From assembly GCA_020072565.1 (NCBI GenBank), contig JAIQGI010000013.1:93992-157991 (forward strand): DNA of 64,000 nucleotides, in the 5' to 3' direction. This DNA is from Terriglobia bacterium (lineage in GTDB: Bacteria > Acidobacteriota > UBA6911). Made by a program: the position numbers and the translations under genes. Each line of letters begins with the position of its first letter. Positions within the stretch are counted from its first letter, which is position 1. The notes beneath the pieces are model-generated. The model ran no database searches. It saw only the letters and a list, made by a program, of their open reading frames with translations, and was not told where the DNA came from. Of this stretch, positions 35,401-44,357 are shown in pieces.

Positions 35401-35865
35401 GTGCCCGTGAAAGACCTGTTGCACGTTGCGCTGTTCAAGCCGGAGATCCACCCGAATACCGGCAACATCGCGCGGCTCTGCGCCGCCAATGGTTTGCCGC
35501 TGCACCTGGTGGGCACAATCGGCTTTCGCATCGACGACAGATCGGTCCGGCGGGCCGGCCTCGATTACTGGCCTTTCGTAGACTTGCGCCGCGAGGAAAG
35601 TCTCGAGGATTTGTATGCCGAGCTGACCGGCACACGCTTTTTCTACTTCAGCGCCCGCGCGCAACGTCTTTACACCGAGGTCGCCTATCGGGCGGGAGAT
35701 TGCCTGCTCTTCGGACCCGAATCGACGGGCTTTCCGGAAGATCTGCTGCGCGGCCACTGGGACCAGGCCCTCAGGATTCCGATGCGTTCCGCCGATGTGC
35801 GCAGCCTGAATCTGTCGACCGCCGTTGGAATCGCGGTGTACGAAGCTCTGCGGCAGCTTCTGTAA
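35401..35865 (+). CDS. trmL: tRNA (cytidine(34)-2'-O)-methyltransferase
   Basis: 154 residues, the standard length of this SPOUT (trefoil-knot) enzyme, which 2'-O-methylates the wobble base of tRNA-Leu. Typical motifs are LHVALFKPEIHPNTGNIARLCA at the N-terminus, GFRIDDRSVRRAGLDYW, and the knot motifs LLFGPESTGFP and SLNLSTAVGIAVYE. The GTG at 35401 follows a GGGGGAGGAG ribosome-binding site. Single gene, convergent with the CoA-transferase gene. Confidence 0.93.
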   Translation: MPVKDLLHVALFKPEIHPNTGNIARLCAANGLPLHLVGTIGFRIDDRSVRRAGLDYWPFVDLRREESLEDLYAELTGTRFFYFSARAQRLYTEVAYRAGDCLLFGPESTGFPEDLLRGHWDQALRIPMRSADVRSLNLSTAVGIAVYEALRQLL

Positions 35866-35870
35866 AGCGG

Positions 35871-35922
35871 TGGGACGCGGATTCCCGCATGCGCAGCGTG
35901 TAGAGCGTAAATCCGCATCCCA
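35871..35922. terminator. Hairpin between convergent genes
   Basis: TGGGACGCGGATT (35871-35883) pairs with AATCCGCATCCCA (35910-35922) over 13 bp with one G-T wobble and a 26-base loop. It starts 6 bases after the trmL stop and lies just before the end of the CoA-transferase gene, so it could limit transcription from both sides. No U-tract is visible. Confidence 0.4.
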
Positions 35923-35927
35923 GGGAG

Positions 35928-37469
35928 TCATTCGGCCCGGCTGCTTGCTTCCTTGCCGGCGGGGAAACTCCAGCAGGCGGCGTCGTATTCTTTCCACCAA
36001 CTCACCAGGAAATTCATGTCCGTGGCGCGTGGCTCGTCACCTCCCCCGGCGATCCGCAAGTAGTCCCGCAGAAGCGGTTTGAAGTGCGGATGGGCGCACT
36101 TTTCGATAATGTCTTCGGCGCGGCGCCGGGCCGATCTAATCTCGGTGTTGATGGCGTAGCCTTGTTCCGTGCACAGGCACTTGATGTCGTGTTCGGTATG
36201 ATCGATGTGGCGCACGTAAGGCATGACACAGCTGACGGTCCTGCCGTCCTTGAGGCGGCGGATCGACGGCGTGTGGGCGATGCTTATGTAGGCGTTGCGG
36301 AAAAAATCGCCGCTGCCGCCCAAGCCGTTGATTACTTTGGATCCGTCGACGTGAGTTGAGTTCACGTGGCCATAGATGTCGAACTCCAGGGGCGTGTTCA
36401 TGGCAATCACAAACAGGCGCGTGATGATCTCGGCACTGTTGGAAAGCCACATCGGTCTGAGCACCAGCTTGTCGCGGCAGCGCGTGAAGAGGCGCTCAAA
36501 ATCCTTCCTCGCCTGGGTCGAAAATGAAACAGCAGTTGCCGAAGCGCTGTCGAACTTCTCGTCGTCCTCGACGTAACGCATCATGCCGTCCTGAAAAACC
36601 TCGGTCCAGAAGCGGATCTTCTGAAATGGAGATTTGTAGAGCTCGCCGACAATGGCATTGGCGACATTCCCAACCCCTGACTGGATAGGGGGCAGGCGCT
36701 TCTGCCAAGACAGCCACTTGCGGCAATGCATCAGAAAATCAACGACATTTTCGGCGATCTTGGTTTCGATCTGCTGAGTTTGCTTGAACTCCACCGGATA
36801 ATCCGACTGACGGGATTCGACAATCGCCACAACCTTGTGCTTGTCGATCTCCACGTACGGCGTGCCCACGCGATCTTTGACGTTGATGACGGGAATCGGC
36901 CAGCACACTCTTGGATGCACAGCCGGAAGCACAATGTCATGGAAACCGGTATAGTCGGGAATCGCGGTGTTGACCTCGAGAATGATCTTCTTGGCCATGG
37001 AGAGGGCTTCGGTCGAAATTCCGACCGATGACGACAGCACGACGCTGCCGTCGGGACGGATGCGCGAAGCTTCTACCACCGCCACATCCAGGCCCCCGTA
37101 AAAACCGTAAAGCAGGTTGCGGGCAAACATGGATAGATGCACATCGGTAAAGTCCATCTTTCCGGCATGAATGAGTTTACGCGATGCCGACGATGACATG
37201 TAGGGCCCACGCCTGCCAAGAAATGGGGCAATGGGATTCTCCACCTCGTCCGAAAGCGACGCTCCGCTGAAGAGGCCGATTTTGGCATGAGGCGCATGCT
37301 GCGCGAAGTGCCTGGCCAATGCAGGCATGAAAACCTTTGGTTCGCCCGACTTTGTGAATCCGCTGATTCCGATAGTGCCGTGAACTGAAACGTGTTTGAC
37401 TGCCTCTTCGACGGGTACCACTTTGCTCAACAGTTCCTTACACTCAATCCGATCTTCTAAAGATGCCAT
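35928..37469 (-). CDS. Acetyl-CoA hydrolase/transferase family protein (succinyl-CoA:acetate CoA-transferase type)
   Basis: 513 residues from the ATG at 37469 (AAGGA about 7 bases upstream; a longer frame adds 37 unrelated residues). The family transfers CoA between acyl groups through a glutamyl-CoA thioester. Visible motifs: GTIGISGFTKSGEPKVFMPAL, FSGASLSDEVE, RIRPDGSVVLSSSVGIS, QSGVGNVANAIVGEL, and NGLGGSGDFFRNA in the C-terminal half. Length and motifs match succinyl-CoA:acetate CoA-transferase and acetyl-CoA hydrolase (Cat1/Ach1-like). It is downstream of the thiolase and beta-oxidation fusion gene on the same strand, suggesting a short-chain acyl-CoA pathway. Confidence 0.88.
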   Translation of the reverse strand: MASLEDRIECKELLSKVVPVEEAVKHVSVHGTIGISGFTKSGEPKVFMPALARHFAQHAPHAKIGLFSGASLSDEVENPIAPFLGRRGPYMSSSASRKLIHAGKMDFTDVHLSMFARNLLYGFYGGLDVAVVEASRIRPDGSVVLSSSVGISTEALSMAKKIILEVNTAIPDYTGFHDIVLPAVHPRVCWPIPVINVKDRVGTPYVEIDKHKVVAIVESRQSDYPVEFKQTQQIETKIAENVVDFLMHCRKWLSWQKRLPPIQSGVGNVANAIVGELYKSPFQKIRFWTEVFQDGMMRYVEDDEKFDSASATAVSFSTQARKDFERLFTRCRDKLVLRPMWLSNSAEIITRLFVIAMNTPLEFDIYGHVNSTHVDGSKVINGLGGSGDFFRNAYISIAHTPSIRRLKDGRTVSCVMPYVRHIDHTEHDIKCLCTEQGYAINTEIRSARRRAEDIIEKCAHPHFKPLLRDYLRIAGGGDEPRATDMNFLVSWWKEYDAACWSFPAGKEASSRAE

Positions 37470-37595
37470 ATGAATTCCTTCCGCCCATCCTGGGAGGACG
37501 ACGGGTAAGTAGTTAATTTTGCGCGTAAATAATGGTTGAGAGCAGGGGCGAAAGCAATCGAAATCTACGCTGTCCCACATGCCGCGTAACGGTCA

Positions 37596-37624
37596 AGATA
37601 CGCATAGACTCATTTCGCGTATCT
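37596..37624 (-). terminator. Hairpin downstream of the thiolase gene
   Basis: AGATACGC (37596-37603) and GCGTATCT (37617-37624) form a perfect 8-bp stem with a 13-base loop, 17 bases after the thiolase stop. It could terminate the thiolase transcript or separate it from the CoA-transferase gene. Confidence 0.4.
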
Positions 37625-37640
37625 CATGTGTTTTGAAGTA

Positions 37641-38831
37641 TTAACTGCAGTTTTCGAACAGGCCCGCAGCACCCTGGCCCCCACCAATGCACATCGTCAC
37701 GACCCCGTAGCGGACCCGGCGCCGCAGCATCTCGTTTGCCATGGTTCCCACCAGGCGGGAGCCGGTCATGCCGTAGGGGTGTCCGATGGAAATCGAACCA
37801 CCATTGACGTTCAACCGGTCCGGGTCGATGCCGAGCCGATCGCGGCAGTAGACGACCTGCACGGCGAAGGCCTCGTTCAGTTCCCAAAGATCGATGTCTG
37901 CAATCTTGAGTCCATGACGCTTCAGCAGCCTGGGCACCGCAAAAACCGGCCCGATGCCCATCTCGTCGGGCTCGCAGCCGACCACGGCAAAGCCGCGAAA
38001 GACCAACTTGGGTTTGATGCTGAGCGCCTCGGCACGCTGCCGGGACATTAGAAGAGTAGCGGAAGCGCCATCGGAAAGCTGGGAGGAGTTGCCGGCAGTG
38101 ACCGTCCCCAGGCCGCTGTGGGGATCAAAGTAGGGCGGCAGGGCGGCAAGACCGTCGAGGGTGGTGTCAGGCCGGTTGCATTCGTCCTTTTGAAAGAGGT
38201 GTTCCTTCCGCTCCACGATCTCCCCCGTTTTTTTATCCAAGACTCCGTAGACCACATTCATGGGAGCGATCTCTTCATCAAAAAACCCCCTGGCCTGCGC
38301 GCGCGCCGTCCGCTGCTGGCTCAGTAGAGCATACGCGTCCTGCGACTCGCGCGAAATGCGATAGCGCTTGGCCACCACTTCGGCTGTCTCACCCATCACC
38401 ATGTACGCGCCTGGCTTAGTTTGCTGAATCCGCGGATTCTGGTCGGTCCGCGAGTGCGCGGTCATCGTGATGCTCTCGACACCACCACCGATGGCGATTT
38501 CTACGCCTTCGTTGATGATGGAGTGCGCCGCCATGACGATTGCCTGCAGACCCGAGGAGCAAAAGCGGTTGACCGTAGTGCCGGGAACCGTGGCCGGCAA
38601 GCCCGCCAGGAGTGCTCCGATGCGGGCCACGTTGTACCCTTGCGGCCCCTGAGGGAATCCGCACCCCAGGGTGACATCCTCGATCTCTTCAGGCGCTACC
38701 TGCGGCACCTTGCCCAGCACGTCTCTAATGCAATGGGCGGCGAAATCATCGGGGCGTGTCAGGTTCAAGGATCCCCGGAACGATTTCGCAAGCGGCGTAC
38801 GCGAACTCGCCACGACAACAGCTTCTCTCAT
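37641..38831 (-). CDS. Thiolase (acetyl-CoA C-acyltransferase)
   Basis: 396 residues from the ATG at 38831, preceded by GGGGAGGAG. Thiolase cleaves 3-ketoacyl-CoA with CoA to acetyl-CoA plus a shortened acyl-CoA, or makes acetoacetyl-CoA in reverse. The nucleophilic cysteine is C91 in VNRFCSSGLQAI; the distal histidine is in NVNGGSISIGHPYGMTG and the second catalytic cysteine in MCIGGGQGAAGLF. The catalytic pattern is complete. It follows the enoyl-CoA hydratase/3-hydroxyacyl-CoA dehydrogenase gene by 89 bases and probably supplies the beta subunit activity of that system. Confidence 0.93.
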   Translation of the reverse strand: MREAVVVASSRTPLAKSFRGSLNLTRPDDFAAHCIRDVLGKVPQVAPEEIEDVTLGCGFPQGPQGYNVARIGALLAGLPATVPGTTVNRFCSSGLQAIVMAAHSIINEGVEIAIGGGVESITMTAHSRTDQNPRIQQTKPGAYMVMGETAEVVAKRYRISRESQDAYALLSQQRTARAQARGFFDEEIAPMNVVYGVLDKKTGEIVERKEHLFQKDECNRPDTTLDGLAALPPYFDPHSGLGTVTAGNSSQLSDGASATLLMSRQRAEALSIKPKLVFRGFAVVGCEPDEMGIGPVFAVPRLLKRHGLKIADIDLWELNEAFAVQVVYCRDRLGIDPDRLNVNGGSISIGHPYGMTGSRLVGTMANEMLRRRVRYGVVTMCIGGGQGAAGLFENCS

Positions 38832-38920
38832 CTCCTCCCCCTCAAGCCTTCCGGCACCGCGGAGCAGCGCCCAGCAGTGCAAATAAGTGGAGCTTGACAG
38901 CTCCACGGTCAGCATAGCCG

Positions 38921-41068
38921 TTATTCGTCATCGTCACTCCTGTGCCGGCCGGCCTCCCGGCCGTCGAAGTCGGCGAAACTCTTTCCCGCTTCCGCCAGCC
39001 TGCCCAACAGCGGAGCCGGAGCCCAGCGGGCGCCTTGAACCTGTTCGAACTCGCAGACGCGCCGATGGACCTTAGCGAGGCCGAGACGGTCGGCAAACCA
39101 CATGGGCCCGCCCCGATGCGCGGGAAATCCGTATCCGTTGACATAAATGACGTCGATGTCTGCGGCACGCGCTGCGATTCCCTCTGCGAGAATGCGGGCG
39201 CCTTCATTGATGAGTGCGTACACGGTGCGTTCGACAATTTCCCCGGCAGCTATCGTTCGTCTTGTGATTCCTGCCGCACATGCGCAAGCTTCGATGATTT
39301 TCTCGACTTCCGGATCGGGAACCGGCGTGCGATCCCCCGGCTGGTATTGATACCAACCCGCTCCCGTCTTTTGCCCGAAACGGCCCAACTCGCATAGGCG
39401 GTCGGCAACGAGAGATTGATTCGGCCAGTCTCCCTCCTGCGGATGTGCGCGCCTGATTTTCCAGCCCACGTCCAATCCGGACAGGTCCGCCGTGGCCAGC
39501 GGACCCATGGCCATGCCGAAATCGTATAAGGCCCGGTCCACTTCCGGCACCGCGGCACCTTCTTCGAGGAGCAACTGGGCTTCTCGCTGGTACTGGTGAT
39601 ACATGCGATTGCCGACAAATCCCCGGCAATTCCCCACCACCACTCCGACTTTTCCCAGCTTGCGGGCGAGCGCCAGGGAAGCATCAATGACATCGGCAGA
39701 GCTGGCTCTGCCGCGCGCGATTTCGAGCAGCCGCATGATGTGAGCCGGTGCGAAAAAATGATGGCCGACGACACGGTCCGGGCGGGAAGTGGCGCGGGCG
39801 ATCTCGTCAATGTCGAGCGTGGAGGTATTGCTTGCAAGAATCACCCCAGGACGGCATATGCGGTCGAGCTCGGCCATTATCCGTTTCTTGAGCTCGATCT
39901 CTTCGAAGACCGCCTCGATCGCGATATCGACGTTGGAGAACGCTTCGTAGGTCTGTGTCGGCTGGATTCGACGGAAGCAGGCATCCGCGGCTTCCCGGCT
40001 CAGACGCCCCCCCTGGACGGATTTGTCGTAGTTGCGCAGGATGGCAGTCATGCTCCTCTCGATCACTTCCGAGGAGATTTCCTTGAGCAATACCGGAATA
40101 CCTGCGCCGGCATAGGCCATGGCAATGCCGCTCCCCATCGTTCCCCCACCGATGACGGCTGCGCGGCGCACCTCGGGGGCGGGTGTCCTTCCTGCAGCGT
40201 TGGGGATTCTGCCCGGCCGCTCGCTGAGAAACATGTGGATCAGGGACCCGGCCTGGCTGGAGAGCAGGCATTCCTGGAAAAGCTGGTGCTCCTTTCGGCA
40301 GCCTTCCTCGAATGGCAGGATCGTGGCTGCTTCCACGGCCTCGATCGCCTTGAGAGGCGCCAGGCGCCCGCGCATTCTTGTGTTCGCCCGGGCGCGCGCC
40401 GAGGCAAGCACGGAGGCGCGGATGTCCGGTGTCTCCGGTTTCCGCCAGCATTCCCGCGTCCGGCGCGGCCCCAATCCTTGCACAACGAGTTCATGCGCAT
40501 AGGCCAGCGCGCCCTTCAGCAGATCGCCGGCGACGATGCGGTCCAGGATCCCAGAGGCGAGCGCCTCGGCCGCTGGGATCGGCTCGCCCCGAGCGCACAT
40601 GTCGACTGCTTTGGCGACGCCGGCCAGCCGCGGAAGTCGCTGCGTGCCTCCGGCGTTCGGAATCAGCCCCAGCTTGACTTCGGGCTCGCCGACCCGCGCC
40701 TCAGGGACGGCAATCCGATAGTGGCAGGCCAGAGCGATCTGCAGGCCGCCACCGAGGGCTTCCCCGTGGATGGCACACACGATCGGCTTCGGGCAATCTT
40801 CCAGTGTCCGAAGCAGCGGATGGAAGTCGATGCCCGCTTGACAACGACCCGACGCCATGCGGTCGATGAGCCCGATGTCTCCGCCAGCGCTGAAGATCCG
40901 GCCGTTGCCAATCAGCACCAGTGCTTTGATGTCGTCGTCATTCTCTGCGCCATGGATGCACGCAATCAGGCTCTCGAGCAAGTCGGGGCGGAGGGCGTTC
41001 ACGGGAGGATTATTGATCGTGACAATGCCGATATCGCCGCTTTTGCCAAGCGTTACGAGTTCGCCCAT
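38921..41068 (-). CDS. Enoyl-CoA hydratase/3-hydroxyacyl-CoA dehydrogenase fusion (FadB/FadJ-like)
   Basis: 715 residues from the ATG at 41068 (GGAAGGGAAGAG upstream; a longer frame adds 56 arginine-rich residues). N-terminal crotonase domain (about 1-190): GIVTINNPPVNALR, oxyanion-hole IFSAGGDIGL, catalytic-region GEALGGGLQIALACHYRIA. Then an NAD-binding 3-hydroxyacyl-CoA dehydrogenase domain with GGGTMGSGIAMAYAGAG (about 297), catalytic His in VVGHHFFAPAHIM, and two C-terminal dehydrogenase helical domains (GFVGNRMYHQY; NGYGFPAHRGGPMWF). It performs hydration and oxidation steps of beta-oxidation. First gene of an apparent three-gene run with thiolase and CoA-transferase. Confidence 0.93.
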   Translation of the reverse strand: MGELVTLGKSGDIGIVTINNPPVNALRPDLLESLIACIHGAENDDDIKALVLIGNGRIFSAGGDIGLIDRMASGRCQAGIDFHPLLRTLEDCPKPIVCAIHGEALGGGLQIALACHYRIAVPEARVGEPEVKLGLIPNAGGTQRLPRLAGVAKAVDMCARGEPIPAAEALASGILDRIVAGDLLKGALAYAHELVVQGLGPRRTRECWRKPETPDIRASVLASARARANTRMRGRLAPLKAIEAVEAATILPFEEGCRKEHQLFQECLLSSQAGSLIHMFLSERPGRIPNAAGRTPAPEVRRAAVIGGGTMGSGIAMAYAGAGIPVLLKEISSEVIERSMTAILRNYDKSVQGGRLSREAADACFRRIQPTQTYEAFSNVDIAIEAVFEEIELKKRIMAELDRICRPGVILASNTSTLDIDEIARATSRPDRVVGHHFFAPAHIMRLLEIARGRASSADVIDASLALARKLGKVGVVVGNCRGFVGNRMYHQYQREAQLLLEEGAAVPEVDRALYDFGMAMGPLATADLSGLDVGWKIRRAHPQEGDWPNQSLVADRLCELGRFGQKTGAGWYQYQPGDRTPVPDPEVEKIIEACACAAGITRRTIAAGEIVERTVYALINEGARILAEGIAARAADIDVIYVNGYGFPAHRGGPMWFADRLGLAKVHRRVCEFEQVQGARWAPAPLLGRLAEAGKSFADFDGREAGRHRSDDDE

Positions 41069-41287
41069 TCTCTTCCCTTCCGTGAGTGTTGCCTGTCGGA
41101 GGGCGCCGAGTCGGGCCCTCTGCTCCCTCTTGGTGCTGCGCGCTGAAGATAGCCTTCGGCAGCATGGCATGTACCCCTTCGTTCGTCTAACAGCCGGGGG
41201 ACATCGACTTCGGCGGCAATGATGGAGAGCATGCAAGCATCTTCCCGGGTCAGATGTGGTTCCAGATTTGCACAGCCTGAGGCCGTA

Positions 41288-41869
41288 TCACCGCGCAGAG
41301 CTCGGTTCATTGCCCGGCTTCCACTTGATATTGCAGCCGAGGCTAGGCTTCTGATCTGCAGGCACCGCCTTCCCGGCCAGGACTGCGTCGAGCGCGCTGC
41401 GCAGATCGCGACCGTTCACGGGGGTTTCGTTGCCGGGCCGGCTGCCATCCAGCTGCCCACGATACACAAGCTTGCGCCTGGCGTCGAACAGGAAAAAATC
41501 GGGCGTACAGGCAGCCGAGTAGGCGCGGGCCGTCGCCTGACTCTCGTCATAGCAGAACGGGAAATTGAAACCTGTCTGCTCCGCCATCTCCCTGAGACGT
41601 TCCGGCGCGTCGTCAGGGTAGCCGGAAACATCATTGGCAGAAATGGCGGCGATTCCTATGCCTTTTCCGCCATAGTCTCGGCCTATGCGTGCAAGCTCTT
41701 CCTTGACATGTTGAACGTAGGGGCAATGCCGGGAAAGGAACATGACCAGCAATCCCTTTTTCCCCGCAAACGTAGAAAGGGAAATCGTCTTCCCCGAAAT
41801 CACGTCGGACAGATGGAATTCCGGCGCGGGCGTACCCAGTGCCAGCATTGTCGATGGTGTCGCTACCAT
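41288..41869 (-). CDS. Thioredoxin-like/AhpC-TSA family protein
   Basis: 193 residues; GGAGG lies 7 bases before the ATG. The fold begins ALGTPAPEFHLSDVISG, as in peroxiredoxin/ResA-like proteins. The active-site strand is LLVMFLSRHCPYVQHVKEEL: a single cysteine in HCPYVQ where thioredoxins have CxxC. A second cysteine occurs in the cis-Pro region AACTPDFFLFDA. No signal peptide is seen, so it is likely cytoplasmic. This CPYV/CTPDFF class is common and uncharacterised; a peroxiredoxin or thiol-oxidoreductase role is likely. Divergent from the HAD/AIR-synthase gene. Confidence 0.8.
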   Translation of the reverse strand: MVATPSTMLALGTPAPEFHLSDVISGKTISLSTFAGKKGLLVMFLSRHCPYVQHVKEELARIGRDYGGKGIGIAAISANDVSGYPDDAPERLREMAEQTGFNFPFCYDESQATARAYSAACTPDFFLFDARRKLVYRGQLDGSRPGNETPVNGRDLRSALDAVLAGKAVPADQKPSLGCNIKWKPGNEPSSAR

Positions 41870-42052
41870 GGAACTGCCTCCTTTTGTGATACCGTGCTCG
41901 TTGGGCGAACCCCCTCCTCAAGAATACCACCATGGATCCCACGAATAGATGGTCTGCTGATTTTGCTCATCGAATGCCCCGATGGAAAGCGCCTGCGGGA
42001 CAGGTCTGTTTTCCGCTTGCGGGAAGCAGGGCCGAACTCCTATCCTCTGCCC

Positions 42053-43741
42053 ATGGATGCGGCGAATTCCGAGAAATTGATCCTGGCGGTATTGTTTGAT
42101 TTCGACGGCACACTTACCGAGCCCGGCTCGCTGGACTTCGGCGTCATCAGAGATGCCATCGGCTGTCCACGGGGACGTCCGGTGCTCGAGTTCATCAATG
42201 GCCTGCGGTCACAGGTAGAACGCGCGGAGGCCTTGAAAATCCTCGATGAATTCGAAGGCGTAGCCGCGCGCCAATCGCGCCCCAATGCAGGTGCGGAAGA
42301 GGTGCTCGAATTCCTGCGGGCGCGGGGCCTGAAGGTCGGAATCATCAGCCGCAACAGCCTGACCTCGATCCAGACTGCTTTGGCAAATTTCAAGCGCATC
42401 CACCCCTCTGATTTCGCAGTGATCCTCTCGCGGGACGACCCTTACAGTCCCAAACCGAGCCCGGAAGGAATTCTGGCGGCAGCCCGAGCCCTGGGGGTCC
42501 CCGCCGCTCAGGTTCTGGTCGTCGGCGATTTTGTCTTCGATGTCGAGGCGGGACAAAAGGCGGGGGCGGCCACAGCCTTTCTGACCAATCGCGGTTCCTC
42601 GCATCCTTGTGCTTGTCCGGCGGACTTCACCTTGGAACACCTGGGAGAGTTGAAGGTGATCATCAACCTCCATGCGCCGTTGCCGCCCGGCAAATTGCCC
42701 AACGATCTCCTCCGACAGTTCCTGGCGGAGCTCGGCGCAGGCGATCCTTCCATGCTGTTGCCGCCAGGCGTGGGGGAGGATGTCGCCGCCCTCCTTCTCG
42801 CGGGAGAGGAAGTCCTGGTTCTCAAGTCCGATCCGATTACATTCGCCACTGATGACGCCGGCTACTACGCGGCCGCCGTCAACGTCAACGACATCGTTAC
42901 CTCGGGCGCCACGCCCCGCTGGCTTCTCGCCTCGCTGCTGTTTCCCCTCGGGACCAACGCAGCCCGGATTCGCGGCACCATGCAGGAACTTGAGCACGCG
43001 GCGCGCGCGCAGGGCCTGATCCTGTGCGGCGGCCACACGGAGATCACCGATGCGGTCACGCGCCCGCTGATTGCGGCCCAGGCTGCGGGAACAGCTGCCA
43101 GGCGGGATCTGATCGACAAGAAAAAGATGGCCGAAGGAGATGGAATCATCCTGACCAAAAGGCTGGCTGTCGAAGGTACATGTATTATCGCCCGCGAATT
43201 CCCGGACCGGTTGCGGGAATTCGGAATGGATGAGGACGAGATACAGCGATGCCGCCAGTTCCTCTTCGATCCGGGCATCAGCGTGACGAAAGAAGCTCAG
43301 ATAGCGGCCGGCACCGGCAGGGTTTCTGCCATGCACGACATCACCGAAGGGGGCTTGGCAACCGCCCTTCAAGAGCTGAGCATTGCCGGAGGCCATCGCC
43401 TCCGCGTCAACCTTGACCGCATTCCGGTCTACCAGGAGACAAGCAAGATCTGTCGCCTCCTGGGTCTCTCGCCGCTCGGATTGATCGGTTCCGGCAGTCT
43501 GCTGATCACATGCGAGCCCGCGGCAGTGGAGGGTTTGGTCGAGACACTGCGCGCGGCACGAATCGATGCCGCCCGCCTGGGAGAGGTGCTCGAACAAGGC
43601 ATTGGGGTCGAGGCTGTGGATGCCAAGGGCAGTCCTCAATCCTGGCCCCAGTTCGATATCGACGAAATCGCCCGACTCAGCTCAAACCTCCGGTCAAAAT
43701 CAAGCAGTGGAGATCGTGCGGGATGCCGTGAGAGCGACTGA
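42053..43741 (+). CDS. HAD phosphatase fused to AIR-synthase/HypE-like domain
   Basis: 562 residues from the ATG at 42053; no strong ribosome-binding site, but the frame upstream is not conserved. Residues about 10-195 are a HAD hydrolase: nucleophile D16 and acid D18 in LFDFDGTLTE, IISRNSL (motif II), KPSPEGIL (motif III lysine) and VVGDFVFDVEAG (motif IV). Residues about 205-550 are a PurM/AIR-synthase-like ATP-binding domain: PPGVGEDVAAL, LVLKSDPITFATDDAGYYAAAVNVNDIVTSGA-like pattern and CGGHTEITDAV, closest in feel to HypE or ThiL paralogues. The substrate is unknown. The genuine hypE is present at 50643, so this is not the hydrogenase-maturation enzyme itself. Confidence 0.8.
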   Translation: MDAANSEKLILAVLFDFDGTLTEPGSLDFGVIRDAIGCPRGRPVLEFINGLRSQVERAEALKILDEFEGVAARQSRPNAGAEEVLEFLRARGLKVGIISRNSLTSIQTALANFKRIHPSDFAVILSRDDPYSPKPSPEGILAAARALGVPAAQVLVVGDFVFDVEAGQKAGAATAFLTNRGSSHPCACPADFTLEHLGELKVIINLHAPLPPGKLPNDLLRQFLAELGAGDPSMLLPPGVGEDVAALLLAGEEVLVLKSDPITFATDDAGYYAAAVNVNDIVTSGATPRWLLASLLFPLGTNAARIRGTMQELEHAARAQGLILCGGHTEITDAVTRPLIAAQAAGTAARRDLIDKKKMAEGDGIILTKRLAVEGTCIIAREFPDRLREFGMDEDEIQRCRQFLFDPGISVTKEAQIAAGTGRVSAMHDITEGGLATALQELSIAGGHRLRVNLDRIPVYQETSKICRLLGLSPLGLIGSGSLLITCEPAAVEGLVETLRAARIDAARLGEVLEQGIGVEAVDAKGSPQSWPQFDIDEIARLSSNLRSKSSSGDRAGCRESD

Positions 43742-43803
43742 AATCAGACGCGCGCGGCCGGACGCAGACAAACGCGGAGAAGCGCCCGGCGGCATCGGCC
43801 GTT

Positions 43804-44226
43804 TCACAATGGAAAGAGCTTTCGGATCTGTCCCGGCAGCCGGGCAGGGCGGAATTCTCGGTCGGTCACCACATGCTTGCTCTCGCCCGTCGCGAGCAAT
43901 TGTCCCGTCCGCGCGTTCCGGATCTCATAAACGAAGCGCACCACTTTGTCGGTAGCGGAGCCGGCCGCCGTTCGGATCAGGATGTCGTCGTCAAAGCGCG
44001 CCGGAGCCTTGTAGCGGCAGCTCGCCTCCGCGACCACCATCATGCGGCCATGCACAGCCTCCAGGTCGCGATAATGGAAGCCACGGGCGCGACACCACGC
44101 CACCCTGCCGACCTCGAACCAGACCAGGTAATTCGCGTAGTAGACGACGCCCATTTGATCGGTTTCGGCATAGCGCACATTGACAACGGAATCCACGAAA
44201 TCCGGCTCATTTGAGTTTTTGCGCAT
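43804..44226 (-). CDS. Acyl-CoA thioesterase, YbgC/4-hydroxybenzoyl-CoA thioesterase family
   Basis: 140 residues, the usual hot-dog-fold length. The active-site aspartate is in VRYAETDQMGVVYYANYLVWFE, the diagnostic motif of the YbgC/FadM family. The enzyme hydrolyses acyl-CoA thioesters in the cytoplasm; in many Gram-negatives ybgC sits with tol-pal, but not here. It is convergent with the HAD/AIR-synthase fusion gene and is followed upstream by a palindromic repeat. Confidence 0.92.
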   Translation of the reverse strand: MRKNSNEPDFVDSVVNVRYAETDQMGVVYYANYLVWFEVGRVAWCRARGFHYRDLEAVHGRMMVVAEASCRYKAPARFDDDILIRTAAGSATDKVVRFVYEIRNARTGQLLATGESKHVVTDREFRPARLPGQIRKLFPL

Positions 44227-44277
44227 CCCTAGACTCTAGCGGCAATTCCATCCGGAAGCAAACGCTCACAAGCCGGA

Positions 44278-44342
44278 GCAGCCACAAGTGGCACTAACTT
44301 CACGAATGCTCCATGCATGAAACTCGTGTCATCTGTGGCTGC
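44278..44342. repeat. Dispersed palindromic element, GCCACAGATGACAC type
   Basis: GCAGCCACAAGTGGCAC (44278-44294) pairs with GTGTCATCTGTGGCTGC (44326-44342), 17 bp with three mismatches, and the inner part (CACGAA / CTCGTG) continues partial symmetry. It lies between the thioesterase and PilZ genes. The sequence is of the kind found as multicopy intergenic palindromes in environmental genomes, but only one copy is seen here. Confidence 0.55.
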
Positions 44343-44357
44343 CTTGGTCTTTTTATT

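Noticed and set aside
39596..41146. A 516-codon plus-strand frame opposite the hydratase/dehydrogenase fusion.
   Set aside because: Shadow of the real gene, which has all catalytic motifs.
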